A stretch of DNA of 38,423 nt, from NCBI GenBank assembly GCA_947626605.1, contig CANQSV010000014.1, positions 1 to 38,423 on the forward strand, given 5' to 3'. Position numbers and translations under genes: made by a program. Each line of letters begins with the position of its first letter. The stretch's first letter is position 1. The notes below the pieces were generated by a model. It saw only the letters and a list, made by a program, of their open reading frames with translations. It was not told the origin of the DNA and ran no database searches. Origin of the DNA: an uncultured Clostridia bacterium (GTDB lineage Bacteria > Bacillota > Clostridia > TANB77 > CAG-508). Shown piece after piece: positions 1 through 7,303 of the stretch.

Positions 1-93
1 GATTGGATATATAAGATAAAACATAATAATATGATTTAAATTATTTTTTATGTTTCACATCATTGACACTTATACAGATGTTATTATTCATTA

Positions 94-109
94 CAATGCA
101 AATGCATTG
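94..109. repeat. short inverted repeat CAATGCA-AA-TGCATTG
   Basis: A perfect 7-bp inverted repeat with a two-base centre. Related TGCAATGC/GCATTGCA palindromes occur at 1261-1274, 4391-4410 and 5037-5055, so this is one member of a dispersed family. It overlaps the -35 box of the promoter at 107-135 and could affect it. No other gene or clear structure was seen in positions 1-326 apart from this repeat and that promoter. Confidence 0.6.
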
Positions 110-135
110 ACAAAATAATCTATTCATGTTATAAA
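107..135 (+). promoter_or_regulatory. sigma-A type promoter for the Rpn nuclease gene
   Basis: TTGACA at 107-112 and TATAAA at 130-135 are separated by 17 bp, with a TG just upstream of the -10 box. Transcription from here would give a leader of about 185 nt before the start codon at 327. I saw no convincing terminator or riboswitch fold in that leader. Confidence 0.55.
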
Positions 136-326
136 ATATTTGTTAAATCAAAATGCACCTTAGGAAAGACATAAATTAATTTAGTTCAAAGAAATTTTTT
201 TCTAAATTAAAATCCAAAAAATTAATTAAAAATCAAATAGAAAGAGGGTGATAAAAGTTTATAAAAATCTATTCTACATGTTGCTAAAAAAGCAAAAAAC
301 TATTATAATAAAGGAGAGAACAACTA

Positions 327-1262
327 ATGGAAAAAATTAATTTAGTACCCAAAAATGATTTGGTTTTTCAAAGAATTTTTGGAAAAGTAGGCAATGAGAA
401 TATTGCAAAAAGATTTATAGAATTAATAATAGGGAAAAAGATAGAAACAATAGATTTAGATGTAAATAGAGAATTAATAAGAGAAAAAGAAGAAGGAAAA
501 CTAAGCAGATTAGATGTAAGAGCAAAGTTAAATGATGGAATCAGTTGCAATATAGAAATACAATTAAAAGATCAAAATAATATGGAAAAAAGAGCTTTGT
601 ATTATTGGGCAAGATTACATGGAAATCAATTAAAGGTTGGAGAAGACTATAAAGATGTAAAGAAAACAATTTCAATAATCATAATGGGAGAAAATTTAAA
701 AAGATTAGCAGATATAGAAGAATATCATACAAAGTGGAAATTGAGAGAAGAAGAAAAGAAAGAAAAGATTTTAACAGAAGATATAGAAATACATATTCTA
801 GAAATGGAAAAAATGAAAAATAGGGTAAAGGAAAAGGATGAACTTAGATTGTGGCTATTGTTTCTAGACAATCCAGAAAATGAGGAGGTGCTGAAAGAAA
901 TGGAAGAAAATGATTTTTTAAAACAAGCAATGAAAGAATACGAGCACTTAAGAGGAAGCGAAGGTTTTTGGAGATTAGTAGAATTAAGAGAAAAGAATCT
1001 ACGAGATGAAGTATGGGAAAAAAATAATGCACGAGAAGAAGGGCGAGAAGAAGGCAGAAAAGAAGGAAGAGAAGAAGGTAGAAAAGAAGGAGTGAAAGAA
1101 GGTAGAGAAGAAGGCAGAAAGGAAGGAACAGAAAAAGGAAAAAAAGAGGAAAAAATAGCGATAGCGAAGAAGTTATTGAAGAAAGGATATAGTGTAGAAC
1201 AAATAATGGAAATAACGGATTTAACAGAGAAAGAAGTAAAAGAATTAATGAATGACCAATAA
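327..1262 (+). CDS. Rpn family recombination-promoting nuclease / PD-(D/E)XK transposase-like protein
   Basis: This 311-residue protein begins with the NDLVFQRIFG block typical of the Rpn (YhgA-like, PD-(D/E)XK nuclease) family. These proteins cut DNA and promote RecA-independent recombination. The expected nuclease core is visible as D63, then E77-x-Q79 in the strand reading IEIQL. The C-terminal part (about residues 235-275) is a highly charged run of EEGR/KEGR tetrapeptide repeats, a common Rpn tail, followed by a short helical end (KKLLKKGYSVEQIMEITDLT) seen in many homologues. AAGGAG at 312-317 precedes the ATG by 9 nt. The gene stands alone. It is probably an autonomous defence- or recombination-associated gene and not part of the secretion system. 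Confidence 0.85.
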   Translation: MEKINLVPKNDLVFQRIFGKVGNENIAKRFIELIIGKKIETIDLDVNRELIREKEEGKLSRLDVRAKLNDGISCNIEIQLKDQNNMEKRALYYWARLHGNQLKVGEDYKDVKKTISIIIMGENLKRLADIEEYHTKWKLREEEKKEKILTEDIEIHILEMEKMKNRVKEKDELRLWLLFLDNPENEEVLKEMEENDFLKQAMKEYEHLRGSEGFWRLVELREKNLRDEVWEKNNAREEGREEGRKEGREEGRKEGVKEGREEGRKEGTEKGKKEEKIAIAKKLLKKGYSVEQIMEITDLTEKEVKELMNDQ

Positions 1263-1281
1263 TGCGAAAGCATTGCATATC

Positions 1282-1385
1282 TGTAGGGGTCGGCGTCCAG
1301 CAGGCATACTGACGCTGTAACAGGCAAAGCCTTAACAGCCTCAGCATCGACGACCCGAATAACAAAGAATGGTAGAGATGTTATT
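1282..1385 (+). repeat. dispersed TGTAGGGG-type palindromic repeat, copy A
   Basis: It starts TGTAGGGGTCGGCGTCC, closes the GC-rich part with CGACGACCCG at 1348-1357, and continues into GGTAGAGATGTTATT at 1371-1385. The same order (TGTAGGGG, GC-rich hairpin, CCCG, about 13 nt, GTAGAGATG) recurs near 8902, 8947, 9027 and 37977, and inverted at 4941-5001 and in the right arm of 9027-9177. Its GC content contrasts strongly with the surrounding AT-rich DNA. A short AATGC/GCATT palindrome (1261-1274) touches the stop codon of the preceding gene. Confidence 0.8.
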
Positions 1386-1519
1386 ATAAATTTGATGAAT
1401 AGTGAATAATTAATAATTAATGTAAAAAATTTGTAATAGTTTTGTAATGCTCAAAAAAATTCCTACAACCAACTGGCATACAAATACTATTAACATAAAA
1501 TACAAAAAACAACAAACAC

Positions 1520-1546
1520 AAACCCGCTGAAAACAGCGGGTTTGTT
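1520..1546 (+). terminator. Rho-independent terminator-like hairpin
   Basis: A perfect 10-bp stem AAACCCGCTG / CAGCGGGTTT encloses an AAAA loop. The T-run after it is short (TTTGTTG), so it would be moderate on the plus strand. On the minus strand the A-rich flank at 1503-1519 becomes T-rich, so it may work in both directions. It separates the Rpn region from the nrdD promoter. Confidence 0.6.
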
Positions 1547-1572
1547 GCATGTTTAACATAAAAACATGAAGT

Positions 1573-1601
1573 TTGACATTATATATTTCATATTATAATA
1601 T
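1573..1601 (+). promoter_or_regulatory. promoter of the nrdD leader
   Basis: TTGACA at 1573-1578 is followed by TATAAT at 1594-1599 (15-bp spacer) or TAATAT at 1596-1601 (17-bp spacer). It lies directly downstream of the 1520-1546 hairpin. It would create an unusually long leader of about 350 nt before nrdD. Confidence 0.5.
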
Positions 1602-1655
1602 GTGGATACAACAAAAGAGTAGACAAAAATCTACAAAGAAACACAAGAAATAATA

Positions 1656-1827
1656 GAGAGAAACAAAAGATCTTAAAAAACAGAAGATAATATTTCGGAG
1701 AGAAACAAAAGATCTTTAAATATACAAAAGTAAAAAAATATATACAAGAGATAAAAGAAGTTAGAGGTAAACAAATATTAAATTATGCATTTCCCTATAT
1801 GTATAATTATTTGCTACTTCTAACTTC
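1656..1827 (+). promoter_or_regulatory. structured nrdD leader: direct repeats and a long hairpin
   Basis: Two identical 19-bp direct repeats (GAGAGAAACAAAAGATCTT) lie at 1656-1674 and 1698-1716. They are followed by an inverted repeat whose arms at 1757-1776 and 1809-1827 pair over about 17 of 19 positions (GAAGTTAGA... with ...TCTAACTTC). A further short hairpin (GCTATA / TATAGC) occurs around 1883-1914, before the ribosome binding site. I recognise no known riboswitch class here, and I see no strong NrdR-box match. The arrangement suggests post-transcriptional or attenuation control of the reductase. Confidence 0.4.
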
Positions 1828-1956
1828 GTATAATGTTATATAAAATTTAAGAAAAATCTACATTTAAAATGGAATACAATAAGGCTATACAGGAACACAC
1901 ATACCCTATAGCTAGTAAATATATATAAATATAATATTTAGGGGAGGTATTTACAA

Positions 1957-4242
1957 ATGCAGGTAATAAAAAGAGACGGAAGATTAGCAGAATTCAATTT
2001 AGAAAGAATAATTAAAGCAGTAACACTAGCTATGTCACATACACCAGGCGGAGTAGATGTAGATTTAGCAAATAAAATAGCAATGGCAGTAGAAAAACAA
2101 CTTGATGGAAAAACACAAGTAACAGTATACGAAATAGAAGATATAGTAGAAAAAAGATTAATGGCATCATCAAGAAAAGAAGTTGCACAAGCATATATAA
2201 CATATAGATACAATAGAGATGTTGCCAGAAAATCAAGAACAAAAGATGTTTTCTTAGAAATAATAGAAACAAAATCAAATGATGTAACAAGAGAAAATGC
2301 AAACATGAATGCAGATACACCAGCAGGTATGATGATGAAATTTGCAAGTGAAACAACAAAACCATTTGTAGATGATTTTTTATTATCACAAGAAGCTAGA
2401 GAAGCTGTTCAAGGTGGATATATTCATATACATGATAAAGATTATTATCCAACAAAAAGCTTAACATGCTTGCAACATCCATTAGATAAAATACTAGAAA
2501 ATGGATTTAGAGCAGGACATGGTTCTTCAAGAGCAGCAAAGAAAATAGAAACAGCAAGTATACTAGGATGTATTTCAATGGAAACAGTGCAAAACGAAAT
2601 GCATGGTGGACAAGCAATTCCTGCTTTCGATTTTTACATGGCACCATATGTAAAAATGACTTTCAAACAAGAATTAAAGAAAGCAGAAGAAATGGTAGGA
2701 GTAGACCTATCAAAATATTATGATTATCAAGTAAAAGATTATATAGAAAAAGATGTAAAAGACCTAAAAGGAGAAGAAAGATATTTACAGGCAGCAATAA
2801 ATGCTACAGTAGAAAGAGTACATCAATCAATGGAAGCTTTTATTCACAACATGAATACAATCCATTCAAGAGGTGGAAATCAAGTAGTATTTAGCTCTAT
2901 CAACTATGGAACAGATACATCAGCAGAGGGAAGATGTGTAATTCGTGAATTATTAAAATCAACTTTAAGAGGAGTTGGAAATAACGAAACACCAATATTC
3001 CCTATACAAATATGGAAAAAGAAAAGAGGAGTAAATTACTTAAAAGGAGATCCAAATTATGACTTATATAAATTTGCATGTGAAGTAACATCAAAAAGAT
3101 TTTTCCCAAATTTCTTAAACTTAGATGCAACATTTAATACACATCCAAAGTGGGATGCAAAAGATCCACATAGATATTACTATGAAGTAGCAACAATGGG
3201 ATGTAGAACAAGAGTATTTTCTAACCGCCATGGAGAAGATACATCAGTTGGAAGAGGAAATATATCATTTACAACAGTAAATTTAGTTAGAATAGCAATA
3301 GAATCAGCAAAGCAAGCACAAGCAGAATTAGGATTAGAATTTGATTTAGGTGTTGGAAGTGAAAGCAACATGACACCTAAATACAGAAAATTAGTAAAGA
3401 AAATATTCTTAGAAAGATTAGATAAATACACACAAGTAGCAGCTAGACAACTTTATGATAGATATAGATTCCAAGCAACAGCATCAAAAAAACAATTTCC
3501 ATTATTAATGGAAGGATTGTGGCAAGACAGTGAAAAGTTATTACCAAATGAAACAATAGAGCCAGTATTAAAACATGGAACATTATCAATAGGATTTATA
3601 GGCTTAGCAGAAGCATTAATAACACTTACAGGAAAACATCATGGAGAATCAGACGATTCACAAAATTTAGGAATAGAAATTATAAAACAAATGAGAGATG
3701 ACTGCGATAATTTAGCAGATAGATACGATTTAAATTATTCTCTATTAGCAACACCAGCAGAAGGATTAGCAGGAAGATTTACAAAAATGGATAGAAGAGA
3801 TTTTGGAAACATATTAGGTGTTACAGATAAAGAATATTACACAAATAGTAATCACGTACCAGTTTGGTATAAATGTACAGCAGAGCATAAAGCAAAAATA
3901 GAAGCACCATATCATGCATTAACAAATGCAGGACATATATTTTACATAGAACTAGATGGAGATGCAACACACAATCCAGAAAGTATAGAAGCAGTAGTAG
4001 ATTTAATGGACAAATACAACATGGGATATGGATCAGTAAATCATACACGTTCAAGATGTATGGATTGCGGATTTGAAAATGCAGATGCATTCTTACAAGA
4101 ATGTCCAGTATGCGGTGGAAAAAATATAGATACAATACAAAGAATAACAGGATATTTAGTAGGAACAACATCACGTTGGAACAAAGGAAAGTTGTCTGAG
4201 TTAAGAGATAGAGTAACACATGGAACACAGTGCGAAAAATAA
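1957..4242 (+). CDS. nrdD: anaerobic (class III) ribonucleoside-triphosphate reductase, large subunit
   Basis: NrdD reduces ribonucleoside triphosphates to deoxy forms under anaerobic conditions with a glycyl radical and formate. The 761-residue protein starts with an ATP-cone (MQVIKRDGRLAEFNLERI, residues 1 to about 95), the allosteric nucleotide domain. The reductase barrel follows, with the ILGCISMETVQNEMHGGQA block. Near the C-terminus a four-Cys zinc site (CMDC and CPVC) precedes RITGYLVG, where the glycine (about G732) is the expected radical site, as in E. coli NrdD G681. GGGGAGG precedes the ATG by about 9 nt. The activase NrdG is encoded just downstream. The last three codons and stop lie inside a 119-bp palindrome, so the final residues (CEK) are supplied by a repeat. 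Confidence 0.97.
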   Translation: MQVIKRDGRLAEFNLERIIKAVTLAMSHTPGGVDVDLANKIAMAVEKQLDGKTQVTVYEIEDIVEKRLMASSRKEVAQAYITYRYNRDVARKSRTKDVFLEIIETKSNDVTRENANMNADTPAGMMMKFASETTKPFVDDFLLSQEAREAVQGGYIHIHDKDYYPTKSLTCLQHPLDKILENGFRAGHGSSRAAKKIETASILGCISMETVQNEMHGGQAIPAFDFYMAPYVKMTFKQELKKAEEMVGVDLSKYYDYQVKDYIEKDVKDLKGEERYLQAAINATVERVHQSMEAFIHNMNTIHSRGGNQVVFSSINYGTDTSAEGRCVIRELLKSTLRGVGNNETPIFPIQIWKKKRGVNYLKGDPNYDLYKFACEVTSKRFFPNFLNLDATFNTHPKWDAKDPHRYYYEVATMGCRTRVFSNRHGEDTSVGRGNISFTTVNLVRIAIESAKQAQAELGLEFDLGVGSESNMTPKYRKLVKKIFLERLDKYTQVAARQLYDRYRFQATASKKQFPLLMEGLWQDSEKLLPNETIEPVLKHGTLSIGFIGLAEALITLTGKHHGESDDSQNLGIEIIKQMRDDCDNLADRYDLNYSLLATPAEGLAGRFTKMDRRDFGNILGVTDKEYYTNSNHVPVWYKCTAEHKAKIEAPYHALTNAGHIFYIELDGDATHNPESIEAVVDLMDKYNMGYGSVNHTRSRCMDCGFENADAFLQECPVCGGKNIDTIQRITGYLVGTTSRWNKGKLSELRDRVTHGTQCEK

Positions 4243-4349
4243 GCTGCGTCTTGCGTTGTTAAATTCAAAACAAAAATCCTCGATGTACACAAGTACACCT
4301 CCGGTATTTTGCTTTGAATTTGCCTAGCAATACTTGCTTCTTTTTCGCA
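4231..4349. repeat. 119-bp imperfect palindrome overlapping the nrdD stop codon
   Basis: The left arm begins TGCGAAAAATAAGC and the right arm ends GCTTCTTTTTCGCA. Pairing continues inward through AAATTCAAAACAAAA against TTTTGCTTTGAATTT, to a TGTAC-ACAAG-TACA centre near 4285-4297. It is one long hairpin between nrdD and nrdG. It has no terminal T-run, so it is more likely a MITE-like or mRNA-stabilising element than a terminator. Confidence 0.75.
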
Positions 4350-4390
4350 CCATGGAGAGAGCTGTTAATGAATAATGAATATTGAATAAT

Positions 4391-4410
4391 TGCAATGCGA
4401 ATGCATTGCA
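4391..4410. repeat. TGCAATGC / GCATTGCA inverted repeat before nrdG
   Basis: A perfect 8-bp inverted repeat (4391-4398 and 4403-4410) with a GAAT loop ends 5 nt before the nrdG ribosome binding site (AGGGGG, 4416-4421). It follows a run of GAATAATGAATA-type short repeats at 4368-4390. A near copy sits in the same position relative to the gene for ribose-phosphate pyrophosphokinase (5037-5055). Confidence 0.65.
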
Positions 4411-4429
4411 CACACAGGGGGAAATTCAA

Positions 4430-4933
4430 ATGAAAATGGCAGGATTTTACGATGAAAGCATATCAAATGGATTAGGTTGGAGAGCAGTACTATTTGTGAG
4501 CGGATGCCCACACCATTGCCCAGGATGCCATAATAAACAAGCACAAAATTTCGAATATGGAACAGAGTTTAACAAACAAGAAATAATCGATAGAATAAAA
4601 GGAAATTCCATTTTAAAAGGAATAACAATAAGCGGTGGAGAACCTCTTTGCAAAGAAAATATACCAGAAGTGTTAGATTTCATAAAAGACTTAAGAAAAG
4701 AAAAACCAGATTTTAATGTATGGTGTTATTCAGGATATACAATAGAAGAATTGATGGCAAGAAATGATGAAACAACCAATAAATGTTTAGAACAAATCGA
4801 TGTATTAGTAGATGGGGAATACATAGAAAGCCAAAAAGAACCAAATTTAAAATTTAGAGGATCAAAAAATCAAAGAATAATAGACGTACATAAATGCATG
4901 AGTGAGCAAAAAATAGTTCAATTAGCAATATAA
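4430..4933 (+). CDS. nrdG: anaerobic ribonucleotide reductase activating protein (radical SAM)
   Basis: NrdG uses a [4Fe-4S] cluster and S-adenosylmethionine to place the glycyl radical on NrdD. In this 167-residue protein the radical-SAM CxxxCxxC motif is C26-P-H-H-C30-P-G-C33, and the SAM-binding ISGGEPL block follows. Length is normal for the family. I chose the ATG at 4430 because AGGGGG (4416-4421) lies 8 nt before it and MKMAGFYDES matches the family start. A longer reading from TTG at 4382 would translate the upstream palindromic repeat and is rejected. It is the natural partner of nrdD and probably shares its transcript across the 4231-4349 hairpin. Confidence 0.95.
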   Translation: MKMAGFYDESISNGLGWRAVLFVSGCPHHCPGCHNKQAQNFEYGTEFNKQEIIDRIKGNSILKGITISGGEPLCKENIPEVLDFIKDLRKEKPDFNVWCYSGYTIEELMARNDETTNKCLEQIDVLVDGEYIESQKEPNLKFRGSKNQRIIDVHKCMSEQKIVQLAI

Positions 4934-4940
4934 AATATGG

Positions 4941-5001
4941 CAAGAATAACATCACTATATGTTTAATGATGCACGGGCTGTCGGGGACGTCAGCCCCTAC
5001 A
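4941..5001 (-). repeat. dispersed TGTAGGGG-type repeat, inverted copy
   Basis: Read on the minus strand it begins TGTAGGGGCTGACGTCC and ends with the AT-rich GTTATT tail. It aligns with the right half of the full palindrome at 9027-9177, sharing the GAATAACATC...GTCGGGGACG order on the plus strand. GGGCTG / CAGCCC forms an internal hairpin at 4975-4996. It fills most of the nrdG-prs gap. Confidence 0.75.
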
Positions 5002-5036
5002 AAAGAAAAATGAAAAATAATATATTAAATATTAAT

Positions 5037-5055
5037 TGCAATGAAAAACATTGCA
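5037..5055. repeat. TGCAATG / CATTGCA inverted repeat before prs
   Basis: A perfect 7-bp inverted repeat with an AAAAA loop lies about 7 nt upstream of the AGGGGGA ribosome binding site. It is the second case where this small palindrome sits right before a Shine-Dalgarno sequence; the other is at 4391-4410. Confidence 0.6.
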
Positions 5056-5073
5056 CGCAAATAGGGGGATAAA

Positions 5074-6021
5074 ATGAACAAGATTAAAATTTTTTCTTGC
5101 AGTGAGGCTGCAAACGATTTTACAAAAGAATTATGTGATTGTTTAAAAATTCCAATGGGGCAAATTAATTCAATGAAATTCAAAAATGATAACAACTTTG
5201 TGCAAATCCTAGAAACAGTTAGAGACCATGATGTGTATGTTGTACAATCCAATGTTCCACCAATAAATGAAAGAATAATGGAATTATTAATAACAATAGA
5301 TGCAATCAAAAGAGCATCTGCTAAAAGAATAAATGTAATTTTGCCATACTTTATGTATTCAAGATCAGATAAAAAAGATCAACCACGTGTTCCAATAACA
5401 GCAAAATTAATGGCAGAAATATTAGAAGCAGCAGGAGCTAATAGAATAATAACATGTGACTTGCATAACCCTGCAATACAAGCATATTTCAATATAAATT
5501 GTGATATGTTGTCTGGTCAAAATATATTACAAAAATACTTTAAAAGCAAAAATTTAAAAGATATGGTAATAGTTGCAACAGATGCAGGTAGTTCTAAAAA
5601 AGCATATAAATATTCAGAATATTTTGGATGTCCTATAGCATTAATAGATAAAAGAAGAGCGGGAAATGATGATAGAGCAATAGCTACAACAGTTATAGGA
5701 GAAGTAAAAGATAAAACAGCAATAATATTTGATGATGAAATAGACACAGCAGGTTCTGTAATGGAAACTGTACAAATATTAGAAAAATTTGGTGCAAAAG
5801 AAATATACTGCGGATGTACACATGGAGTATTATCAGGTCCAGCAATAGAGAGAGTAAAAAATTCAGCATTAAAAGAATTAGTTATAACAAATACAATTCC
5901 ACTACTAGAAGAAAAGAAATTACCACAAATAAAAGTATTATCAATAGCACCACTATTTGCTGAAACAATAAGAAGATTAAATGAAGAAAGGCCATTAGGA
6001 GAAGTTTTGAGAGTAGAATAG
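5074..6021 (+). CDS. prs: ribose-phosphate pyrophosphokinase (PRPP synthetase)
   Basis: This enzyme makes PRPP from ribose 5-phosphate and ATP for nucleotide, histidine and tryptophan synthesis. At 315 residues it has family length. The ATP/flexible-loop region reads YSRSDKKDQPRVPITAKL (family: ...R.D.K...R.PITAK). The ribose-phosphate loop reads CDLHNPAIQAYF, and the PRPP-binding loop reads IFDDEIDTAGSV (family consensus VDDxIDTxGT). Several positions differ from the textbook sequence (DEIDTAGS, HNPAIQ), so it is a divergent but apparently intact member. AGGGGGA precedes the ATG by about 7 nt. It follows nrdDG, a sensible nucleotide-metabolism neighbour, and is closed by the terminator at 6051-6091. 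Confidence 0.93.
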   Translation: MNKIKIFSCSEAANDFTKELCDCLKIPMGQINSMKFKNDNNFVQILETVRDHDVYVVQSNVPPINERIMELLITIDAIKRASAKRINVILPYFMYSRSDKKDQPRVPITAKLMAEILEAAGANRIITCDLHNPAIQAYFNINCDMLSGQNILQKYFKSKNLKDMVIVATDAGSSKKAYKYSEYFGCPIALIDKRRAGNDDRAIATTVIGEVKDKTAIIFDDEIDTAGSVMETVQILEKFGAKEIYCGCTHGVLSGPAIERVKNSALKELVITNTIPLLEEKKLPQIKVLSIAPLFAETIRRLNEERPLGEVLRVE

Positions 6022-6050
6022 AAAGAAAAATTTCCTACAATATAAAATAA

Positions 6051-6091
6051 AAGAGCAGAGCAATCTTGTTAGAGAAAGCTCTGCTTTTGCT
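6051..6091. terminator. bidirectional terminator shared by prs and the convergent membrane-protein gene
   Basis: AGCAGAGC pairs with GCTCTGCT around a 16-nt loop. On the plus strand it is followed by TTTGCTT. On the minus strand it is followed by CTTTTATTTTATA. The convergent genes on each side end within about 30 nt of it. Confidence 0.75.
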
Positions 6092-6333
6092 TAAAAGCTG
6101 AAAAGTGTTACAATAATCATGAATACAATAAATCCAGTAATTAATCCATCTGAAAATGCATTAATTAAAATGCTCAACACAAACCAGCAACAAGCAATGA
6201 TGATAGCCGCGATTGCGACCATACCAATGACAGCAATAGCCTTTAAAAAGACTTTGCCCCGGTTATTTGGCGTATTTATAAAAAGATCCTTACACACCAA
6301 AAAACCTCTAGAAAGGAAAAGTAGCAGATGCAT
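6091..6333 (-). CDS. small two-helix membrane protein, function unknown
   Basis: This 80-residue protein is probably real. A good ribosome binding site (AAAGGGGGG, plus-strand complement at about 6340-6349) precedes its ATG, a consensus promoter lies upstream (6379-6407), and it stops at a bidirectional terminator. A basic N-terminal segment (to about residue 28) precedes a hydrophobic stretch at residues 30-58 (FLKAIAVIGMVAIAAIIIACC...) and a second at 64-80 (LITGFIVFMIIVTLFSF). No family is recognised. It is the only minus-strand gene and lies between prs and rpsU. The overlapping plus-strand frame at 6119-6379 lacks such signals. Confidence 0.65.
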   Translation of the reverse strand: MHLLLFLSRGFLVCKDLFINTPNNRGKVFLKAIAVIGMVAIAAIIIACCWFVLSILINAFSDGLITGFIVFMIIVTLFSF

Positions 6334-6378
6334 TACTTTCCCCCCTTTCTTTTCAAATTTGGACTTGCCTACAAACTA

Positions 6379-6407
6379 ATTATAACATAATTAACATAAA
6401 AAGACAA
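6379..6407 (-). promoter_or_regulatory. promoter for the minus-strand membrane-protein gene
   Basis: On the minus strand TTGTCT (complement of 6402-6407) and TATAAT (complement of 6379-6384) are separated by 17 bp. The start codon lies about 46 nt downstream of the -10 box. It is divergent from the rpsU promoter at 6467-6496. Confidence 0.65.
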
Positions 6408-6466
6408 TTATTAAAAAACTCGATAAATAATAAAACGAAGGTATTTCTATAAATTCATAAAAGATA

Positions 6467-6496
6467 TTGACAAAATCTATAATGGTAAGGTATAAT
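6467..6496 (+). promoter_or_regulatory. rpsU promoter
   Basis: Consensus TTGACA (6467-6472) and TATAAT (6491-6496) are separated by 18 bp. The leader to the rpsU start is about 55 nt. Confidence 0.75.
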
Positions 6497-6558
6497 AATC
6501 ACCGTATAAGGAAGAAATCCCACATACTAAGAAATTAATACTAGGAGGAGGGGAAAAA

Positions 6559-6729
6559 ATGTCAGAAGTAAAAGTTAATAATGGAAATATAGAAGATGCA
6601 TTAAAGAGGTTTAAAAGACAATGTGCAAGAAATGGAGTAATGCAAGAAGTTAGAAAAAGAGAACATTATGAAAAGCCTAGTGTAAAAAGAAAAAAGAAAT
6701 CAGAGGCAGCAAGAAAAAGAAAATTTTAA
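6559..6729 (+). CDS. rpsU: 30S ribosomal protein S21
   Basis: A 56-residue, very basic protein reading [20 protein letters not shown] and continuing through [20 protein letters not shown] to a Lys/Arg-rich end. This is the standard bacterial S21, including the KPSVKRKKK tail. S21 sits on the 30S platform and takes part in initiation. AGGAGGGG at 6543-6553 precedes the ATG. It has its own promoter (6467-6496) and terminator (6741-6768). It marks the boundary between housekeeping genes and the secretion cluster. Confidence 0.96.
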   Translation: MSEVKVNNGNIEDALKRFKRQCARNGVMQEVRKREHYEKPSVKRKKKSEAARKRKF

Positions 6730-6740
6730 ATAAAAAAACG

Positions 6741-6768
6741 AAAGATCGCTTAAAAAGTGGTCTTTTTT
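6741..6768 (+). terminator. rpsU terminator
   Basis: An 11-bp stem (6741-6751 with 6755-6765, two G-U pairs) with an AAA loop runs into a six-base T-run. It isolates rpsU transcription from the pilin genes. Confidence 0.85.
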
Positions 6769-6788
6769 GTATATAATAGCGAAAAATA

Positions 6789-6817
6789 TTGAAAAATCAG
6801 CGCAAATATTGTATAAT
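6789..6817 (+). promoter_or_regulatory. promoter of the first pilin-like genes
   Basis: TTGAAA (6789-6794) and TATAAT (6812-6817) are separated by 17 bp, about 57 nt before the start of the first pilin-like gene. Confidence 0.6.
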
Positions 6818-6873
6818 AAAATAAGAAGATTATGTTTTATTATGTAAAATATTGTTAGTAAGGAGGAATTAAT

Positions 6874-7272
6874 ATGATAAAAATAAGCTTTTCAAAAAAA
6901 ATAATATTAGTACTAATGCTAACAATAATTATAAATTGTTTATTTTGTGTTCAGGTAAATTTTGCAGAAGGAGAACAAAATTCACTTACTAAAATGCCTA
7001 GCCCAATTTATAATCCTAGCAAGTATGATCCTGGAAATATACAGGAATCAAGACTTACAAATCAAATAACAGCAAAGCTAGTTAAATGGTTAAGAAATGT
7101 AGGTTTAATAGTTGGAACAGCAGTATTAACGATAATAGGTGTAAAATATATGTTAGCAGGTGGAGCAGAGGAAAAAGCACAATATAAAGAAACAATGATG
7201 CCTCTGGTAATAGGAGTAATTATGTTATTTGGCTGTATTATATTAATGAGTTCAATTTCAAAATTAGTATAA
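6874..7272 (+). CDS. VirB2/TrbC-like T4SS pilin 1
   Basis: A 132-residue protein with a signal peptide (residues 1 to about 31, cleavage likely after NFA). A Pro/Ser-rich mature start follows, then two hydrophobic helices (about 72-92 and 106-129) joined by a charged turn containing KYMLAGGAEEKAQYK. Small size, signal peptide and a two-helix hairpin are the hallmarks of VirB2-type pilins. The same hairpin motif occurs in the next two genes. AGGAGG lies just upstream of the ATG. In T4SSs VirB2 pilins line the channel or pilus; in Gram-positive systems they more often remain membrane or wall components. Confidence 0.7.
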   Translation: MIKISFSKKIILVLMLTIIINCLFCVQVNFAEGEQNSLTKMPSPIYNPSKYDPGNIQESRLTNQITAKLVKWLRNVGLIVGTAVLTIIGVKYMLAGGAEEKAQYKETMMPLVIGVIMLFGCIILMSSISKLV

Positions 7273-7303
7273 TGGAGAAAACTCATAGTAGAGGGGTGAT
7301 AAC

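Noticed and set aside
281-309. TTGCTA-17-TATAAT just before the Rpn gene
   Set aside because: Transcription would begin at or after the ribosome binding site (312-317), so it could not give a translatable leader. The 107-135 promoter is more plausible.
725-1365. Long minus-strand open frames opposite the Rpn gene
   Set aside because: They are Ser/Phe/Leu-rich mirrors of the EEGR/KEGR repeat region and have no ribosome binding site.
4382-4429. N-terminal extension of nrdG from TTG
   Set aside because: It would translate the TGCAATGC palindrome and lacks a ribosome binding site; ATG at 4430 has one.
6119-6379. Plus-strand 86-residue frame opposite the small membrane protein
   Set aside because: It starts without a ribosome binding site, directly after the prs terminator, and is the antisense of a better-supported gene.
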